18,001 bases of DNA from an uncultured Eubacteriales bacterium (GTDB taxonomy: Bacteria > Bacillota_A > Clostridia > Oscillospirales > Oscillospiraceae), in contig USNH01000002.1 in assembly GCA_900556015.1 (NCBI GenBank), positions 1-18,001 on the forward strand, read 5' to 3'. Every line of letters starts with the position of its first letter. Within the stretch, counting starts at the first letter, position 1. Positions 14,621-18,001 of this stretch are shown here, one piece after another. A program made the position numbers and the translations under genes. A model generated the notes under the pieces. The model was not told the origin of the DNA and did no database searches. It saw only the letters and a program-made list of their open reading frames with translations.

Positions 14621-15110
14621 ACCCGATAGGCTTCCCCGTCCGCGCCCGCAGCATCACGAACGCGAAGTACGCCACCGGCAGCACCAGCCACCACACCGCG
14701 TTCCACACGGTCAGCCCGGCCTTGTCCTGCCACAGCAGCCACTGCACCGCCACCAGCCCCGGCACGATGTAGTGTACGCACACGTTGGCAAAGCTGTACC
14801 GCCCCTTCAGCCAGCTCTCGTCGTTGCTGTGCTTCGCCAGCGGGATCAGCAACAGCGCGTAGATGAGATGCGTCACATAGATGCACAGCGTCACACTCAG
14901 CGCCACCCCCGGCGAACCGAGCCACCGAAGCGCACCCCGCCCGCCGATCCCCAGCGCCAGCTCATACGCCAGCACCAGCAGATTGCTCAAATGGGTGTAG
15001 TACACGAAAAACCCCGCCCGGATGCACTTCTTCTCCGGCAGCCACGCCTTTTTATACAGCCCCGCCGCCGTCACCGCCGCGATGACCAGCGCCGATACAC
15101 GCAGCATCAT
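14475..15110 (-). CDS. Pr6Pr-family (FAR-17a/AIG1-like) membrane protein
   Basis: A 211-residue, strongly hydrophobic protein with about six membrane segments. It has the family pattern of [14 protein letters not shown] after the first segment, [11 protein letters not shown], and [16 protein letters not shown] with a histidine in a membrane helix, ending with [15 protein letters not shown] before the last segment. Members of this family in Firmicutes have no settled function; eukaryotic FAR-17a/AIG1 relatives hydrolyse fatty-acid esters of hydroxy fatty acids, and the conserved membrane His and Thr could be catalytic. The start overlaps the endonuclease IV stop as ATGA, so the genes are coupled, though a functional link is not obvious. 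Its stop lies close to the shared terminator at 14438-14464. Confidence 0.75.
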   Translation of the reverse strand: MMLRVSALVIAAVTAAGLYKKAWLPEKKCIRAGFFVYYTHLSNLLVLAYELALGIGGRGALRWLGSPGVALSVTLCIYVTHLIYALLLIPLAKHSNDESWLKGRYSFANVCVHYIVPGLVAVQWLLWQDKAGLTVWNAVWWLVLPVAYFAFVMLRARTGKPIGFSGELYPYPFLDYRALGAKRFWRCVAGILAGFFLLGLLLVRIGRLLGG

Positions 15111-15940
15111 GCCCCTCTCAGCTCCTTCAGCAGCGCGATCTCCCGTGCGTAGCCCTCCAGCTCGTTGGGTGTCTCCAGCACGAAGGGCAGCCCCGCCAGC
15201 GCCGGATGGCGCACCACACGGCCCAGCGCCTCCACCCCCAGATACCCCTCGCCGATGCGGGCGTGGCGATCCTTGTGCGCGCCCAGCGGGTTCATGCTGT
15301 CGTTCACGTGTACCGCCCTCAGCTTCTCCAGTCCGATGACCCGGTCAAACTCCGTCAGCACCCCGTCCAGATCCCCCGCGATGTCATACCCCGCGTCGGA
15401 TACGTGACAGGTATCCATGCACACGCCCAGCTTGTCCTTCAGCTCCACTCGGTCCATGATCTCCCGCAGCTCCTCGAACCGGCTTCCCACCTCGCTGCCC
15501 TTGCCCGCCATGGTCTCCAGCAGCACCGTGGTGGTCTGCTCCGGCGTCAGGATGGCGTTCAGCGTCTCGGCGATCTCCGCGATGCCCACCTCCACGCCCT
15601 GCCCGGTGTGACTGCCGGGGTGGAAGTTATACACGTTCCCCGGCACAAACTCCATCCGCAGCAGGTCGTCCGCCATGGTCAGCCGCGCAAACTCCCGCGT
15701 CCGCTCGTCCTTGGAGCAGGGATTGATGGTGTACGGCGCGTGAGCCACCAGCGTTCCGAACCCATTCTCCTTCGCCAGCGCCAAAAACGCCTCCGCGTCC
15801 TTGGGGTCGATGGCCTTGGCCCTGCTGCCCCGGGGATTGCGGGTAAAAAACTGAAACGTGTTCGCCCCGATGGACAGCGCCGTGCGCCCCATGGCCAAAA
15901 AGCCCTCCGAAGCCGACAGATGACATCCGATGTAAAACAT
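15107..15940 (-). CDS. nfo: Endonuclease IV (deoxyribonuclease IV, AP endonuclease)
   Basis: A 277-residue TIM-barrel enzyme that cuts DNA 5' to abasic sites in base-excision repair, using three metal ions. All nine ligands known for E. coli Nfo can be found in order: H67 (VAHAPYTIN), H107 (NFHPGSH), E142 (LLETMAGKG), D176 and H179 (DTCHVSD), H211 (HVNDS), D224 and H226 ([13 protein letters not shown]) and E256 (LETPN). The length is normal. ATG 15940 is preceded by AAAGGAG. It is the middle gene of a three-gene run, 7 bases after the metallophosphoesterase stop and overlapping the membrane protein start. Nothing odd seen. Confidence 0.96.
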   Translation of the reverse strand: MFYIGCHLSASEGFLAMGRTALSIGANTFQFFTRNPRGSRAKAIDPKDAEAFLALAKENGFGTLVAHAPYTINPCSKDERTREFARLTMADDLLRMEFVPGNVYNFHPGSHTGQGVEVGIAEIAETLNAILTPEQTTTVLLETMAGKGSEVGSRFEELREIMDRVELKDKLGVCMDTCHVSDAGYDIAGDLDGVLTEFDRVIGLEKLRAVHVNDSMNPLGAHKDRHARIGEGYLGVEALGRVVRHPALAGLPFVLETPNELEGYAREIALLKELRGA

Positions 15941-15947
15941 AGCCCTT

Positions 15948-16433
15948 TTACTCCTTTTTCTCTCGCAGCGAGACGGTCTTCACGTCCGCCTTTCCGTTCT
16001 CAATGGTCAATACGCCGCAGGTGGGATGCTCCCAGTCCCCCGCCGCGCCGGGGTTCAGCGTCAGCAGCGTCCCGTCGTTGTCCACCATCGGCCTGTGGGT
16101 GTGCCCGAACAGCAGCACTTGCGCGCCGCACTCCTTCGCGGCGTACATAGCCGCCATAGGCGAGCTTTTCACGTTCCGGGTGTGGCCATGCAGCATCAGT
16201 ATCCGCACGCCGCCCAACTCTATGAGCCGCTCCTTCTGGTCATAGCTGCCCCAGTCGCAGTTCCCCGGCACGCCCTCCATGGCAAGCCCCGGAAACTCCC
16301 GCCGCAGCGCCTCCAGATCCCGCTGGCAGTCCCCCAAATGCAGCACATAGTCCGGCTGTACCCATTCCACCGCCCGCACCATATTGTCCACGTTCCCGTG
16401 GCTGTCCGACACCACCAGCACCTGCACGACCAC
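15948..16433 (-). CDS. YfcE/MJ0936-type metallophosphoesterase
   Basis: A 161-residue calcineurin-like phosphoesterase with a complete dimetal site: DSHG (D10, H12), GDC (D35), GNCD (N58), HGH (H82, H84) and GHTH (H111, H113). The small single-domain form belongs to the YfcE/MJ0936 group, whose members hydrolyse phosphodiesters in vitro; the natural substrate is unknown. The start is GTG 16433 with GGGAG 4 bases upstream; a second GTG at 16427 is possible. It is the first gene of the run with nfo and the Pr6Pr-type gene, behind a clear promoter. Confidence 0.92.
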   Translation of the reverse strand: MVVQVLVVSDSHGNVDNMVRAVEWVQPDYVLHLGDCQRDLEALRREFPGLAMEGVPGNCDWGSYDQKERLIELGGVRILMLHGHTRNVKSSPMAAMYAAKECGAQVLLFGHTHRPMVDNDGTLLTLNPGAAGDWEHPTCGVLTIENGKADVKTVSLREKKE

Positions 16434-16454
16434 TCATCTCCCTTTCATCTTGTT

Positions 16455-16483
16455 ATTCTACCACATTCCCATTGAAAACTCAA
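16455..16483 (-). promoter_or_regulatory. Promoter of the metallophosphoesterase-nfo operon
   Basis: On the minus strand TTGAGT (16483-16478), 17-base spacer, TAGAAT (16460-16455). Start near 16448, leader about 15 bases. Its -35 box lies within the spacer of the opposing plus-strand promoter. Confidence 0.75.
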
Positions 16484-16500
16484 TTCCTTTACGGTATGAT
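16472..16500 (+). promoter_or_regulatory. Promoter of the Smr-nitrilase operon
   Basis: TTGAAA (16472-16477), 17-base spacer, TATGAT (16495-16500). Start near 16507, leader about 50 bases. Its -35 box abuts that of the minus-strand promoter back to back. Confidence 0.75.
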
Positions 16501-16556
16501 TGAGCAAACGCCACCCTTTGTCACGATGAATGTAAAATGCAAAAGGAGGAATGTCC

Positions 16557-16799
16557 ATGACCGGCGGCATCGTGGAGTTGGATCTCCACGGCATGAACAC
16601 CTACCAGGCGCAGATCGCCATCGACGCGGCCCTCCGCCGCGCCGGCAGCGGCACATACCGCCTGCGCCTCATCCACGGCTACCGCGGCGGCACGGCCATC
16701 CGCGATATGCTCTGGACCACCTACACCCACCGCGGCCAGGTCAAGCGCCTGGTCACCATCCACGACGGCGTCACCGACCTGGTGCTCAGGGAGTTTTGA
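16557..16799 (+). CDS. Small stand-alone Smr-domain protein
   Basis: An 80-residue protein that is almost only a Smr (small MutS-related) domain: ELDLHGMNTYQAQIAIDAAL carries the LDLHG motif, and RLIHGYRGGTAIRDML the HGxxxG-type motif. Smr domains bind or nick nucleic acids, for example at the C-terminus of MutS2, which acts on recombination intermediates and collided ribosomes. AAAAGGAGG is 7 bases before ATG 16557; an ATG at 16551 would be only 1 base after the site. The downstream amidohydrolase begins 2 bases after the stop, so they form one operon. The domain is certain; the target of this free form is unknown. Confidence 0.88.
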   Translation: MTGGIVELDLHGMNTYQAQIAIDAALRRAGSGTYRLRLIHGYRGGTAIRDMLWTTYTHRGQVKRLVTIHDGVTDLVLREF

Positions 16800-16801
16800 C
16801 C

Positions 16802-17620
16802 ATGAAGATTGCCCAGATCCAAATGCGCGTCACCTCCGACAAGACGGAAAACCTCCGCCGCGCCGCCGCCCTCATCCGGCAGGCCGCTCCGGCGGATATG
16901 GCCGTCCTGCCGGAGATGTTCTGCTGCCCCTATGACAACAGCTGCTTCCGTGCCTACGGCGAAGCCCCCGGCGGCGAAGCGTACCAATGCCTCTCCGCCC
17001 TGGCCCGTGAACAGCGCCTGTGGCTGGTGGGCGGCTCTGTGCCGGAGCTGACCGACGGCAGGGTGTATAACACCTCCTACGTTTTCGACCCCTCCGGCAG
17101 CTGCGTGGCCCGCCACCGCAAAATGCACCTCTTTGACATCGACGTACCCGGTGGCCAGTCCTTCCGGGAGTCCGCCACCCTGTCCCCCGGCTCGGATGTC
17201 ACCGTGTTCGACACCCCCTGGGGCAAAATGGGCCTGTGCATCTGCTTCGACTTCCGCTTCCCTGAGTTGGCCCACCTGATGGCTCTCTCCGGCGCGAAAA
17301 TTCTTCTCGTCCCCGCCGCCTTCAACATGACCACCGGCCCGGCCCACTGGGAGCTGCTGTTCCGTCAGCGCGCCGTGGACACCCAGTGCTTCACCGTGGG
17401 CACGTCCCCCGCCCGTGATGAAACCGCCTCCTACGTGGCCTGGGGACACTCCATCGTCTGCGACCCCTGGGGCGCGGTGCTCCACACCTGCGGCCACGGG
17501 GAGGAGCTCGCCGTCACCGAGCTGGACCTGTCCCGTGTGGACGCCGTCCGCCGACAGCTCCCCCTCCTCTCCGCCCGCCGCCCCGATGTCTACACCCTCC
17601 GCCCCACCCAGCACGAATGA
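16802..17620 (+). CDS. Nit2-like carbon-nitrogen hydrolase (omega-amidase candidate)
   Basis: A 272-residue nitrilase-superfamily enzyme with the Glu-Lys-Cys triad: E38 (VLPEMF), K107 (HRKMHLFDID) and C148 (LCICFDFRFPEL). The sequence is closest in feel to Nit2/omega-amidase, which hydrolyses alpha-ketoglutaramate and alpha-ketosuccinamate, as shown by the KMHLFDID and FDFRFPEL motifs and normal length; repair of deaminated glutathione (Nit1) is the nearest alternative. A GGGAG site at the end of the Smr gene precedes ATG 16802. The longer open frame to 16472 overlaps the Smr gene and is not used. The 3' neighbour is a repeat-filled non-coding region. Confidence 0.92.
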   Translation: MKIAQIQMRVTSDKTENLRRAAALIRQAAPADMAVLPEMFCCPYDNSCFRAYGEAPGGEAYQCLSALAREQRLWLVGGSVPELTDGRVYNTSYVFDPSGSCVARHRKMHLFDIDVPGGQSFRESATLSPGSDVTVFDTPWGKMGLCICFDFRFPELAHLMALSGAKILLVPAAFNMTTGPAHWELLFRQRAVDTQCFTVGTSPARDETASYVAWGHSIVCDPWGAVLHTCGHGEELAVTELDLSRVDAVRRQLPLLSARRPDVYTLRPTQHE

Positions 17621-17773
17621 CCCCACCGCGCCCGCAGGCGCGGCCTCCCCTGCCTCCCTCTGCGAGGCGGCCCAGTGCTCACACTGGGTTGTGCGGCGAA
17701 GCGTAGCTGAGGTGTCACGGCTTCGCCGTGACGGCGGGAGAGACGTTGTACGACCGCACCCTCGTTGCTTGTC

Positions 17774-17804
17774 CGTAGGGGGCGATGCCCACATCGCCCC
17801 GCCG
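17774..17804. repeat. REP-like repeat, exact inverted copy of 4118-4148
   Basis: The 31 bases are identical to the reverse complement of 4118-4148. The unit starts CGTAG and contains the hairpin GGGGCGATG/CATCGCCCC. Confidence 0.85.
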
Positions 17805-17880
17805 TTTTCGCATCATATTCCGGGCGGACAGGGCCGTCCGCCCCTATGCTCCGTCTACCGAGCGTCCGCCCTGTTTTTTC

Positions 17881-17920
17881 TCTGTCATTCCGAGGGCGCG
17901 AAGCGCCCGTGGGAATCCGT
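17881..17920. repeat. TGTCATTCCGAG-type repeat end
   Basis: Begins TCTGTCATTCCGAGG and ends GTGGGAATCCGT, with a 6-bp hairpin between (17894-17908). The reverse complement of about 7202-7240 has the same two blocks at nearly the same distance, so this is a partial copy of the right half of the element at 7092-7262. Confidence 0.7.
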
Positions 17921-18001
17921 TCCCTTTTCATGTCAACCAGCGGCCAAAGGCCGCCACCTACCTTTGCCGCTCCGCGGCAAAGGCGCGATTTGATAATCGC
18001 C

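Larger units (their letters stand above)
17621..18001. repeat. Non-coding array of hairpins and dispersed repeats
   Basis: I see no gene in these 381 bases. They hold a string of perfect stems: GTCACGGC/GCCGTGAC (17714-17732), the REP-like unit at 17774-17804, GGGCGGAC/GTCCGCCC (17822-17843), GGGCGC/GCGCCC within a TCTGTCATTCCGAG repeat (17881-17920), GCGGCC/GGCCGC (17940-17954), a 10-bp stem CCTTTGCCGC/GCGGCAAAGG (17961-17983) and GCGATT/AATCGC (17985-18000). The T run at 17875-17880 has no obvious terminator stem immediately before it. The window ends inside the array. Confidence 0.75.

Noticed and set aside
16472..16801. N-terminal extension of the nitrilase-like protein by 110 residues
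   Set aside because: It overlaps the Smr gene in another frame and begins in the promoter; ATG 16802 has a good ribosome site and the family's typical start.

Overview
The window is about 18 kb of GC-rich, densely coding bacterial chromosome. Several things point to a Gram-positive, probably gut-type member of the Oscillospiraceae/Clostridia with high GC: Shine-Dalgarno sites of the AGGAGG type, sigma-A-like promoters, an ECF transporter, GerMN lipoproteins, a DacF-like carboxypeptidase, and palindromic intergenic repeats that resemble those I know from that group. This assignment is an inference from gene content. I saw no rRNA, tRNA, CRISPR array, transposase or phage gene.

Layout: (1) 2-343, the 3' end of a PPC/DUF296 gene on +. 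(2) 440-3978 on -, an ECF transporter made of EcfT plus one 880-residue polypeptide that joins two ATPase domains to a membrane S-component-like domain; it is driven by a perfect TTGACA-N17-TATAAT promoter. (3) 4056-4271, a repeat-rich spacer. (4) 4272-5587 on -, a PAP2-family phosphatase translationally coupled to a Crp/Fnr-type regulator, with a perfect TGTGA-N6-TCACA palindrome upstream. (5) 5793-7049 on +, a trigger factor whose ribosome-docking motif has been replaced. (6) 7061-7287, two hairpins around a MITE-like element of about 170 bp. (7) 7305-12286 on -, an operon-like run comEA - response regulator - histidine kinase - GerMN lipoprotein - large lipoprotein, with ATGA overlaps. (8) 12394-14620 on +, a dacF-like D,D-carboxypeptidase and an RluA-type pseudouridine synthase; the latter's frame has no stop before its own terminator. 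(9) 14475-16433 on -, metallophosphoesterase, endonuclease IV and a Pr6Pr-type membrane protein. (10) 16557-17620 on +, a small Smr-domain protein and a Nit2-like amidohydrolase. (11) 17621-18001, a non-coding hairpin and repeat array.

How the genes may work together: the comEA-to-lipoprotein block faces dacF across a shared 107-bp promoter region, so a cell-envelope two-component system, two surface lipoproteins and a peptidoglycan-trimming enzyme lie together. The order regulator-kinase-GerMN lipoprotein resembles actinobacterial mtrA-mtrB-lpqB. The two most unusual items are the trigger factor with a charge-reversed ribosome-binding loop and the CRP-type palindrome upstream of an operon that encodes its own Crp/Fnr-like protein. 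The ECF fusion and the non-stop arrangement of the RluA gene also merit checking.
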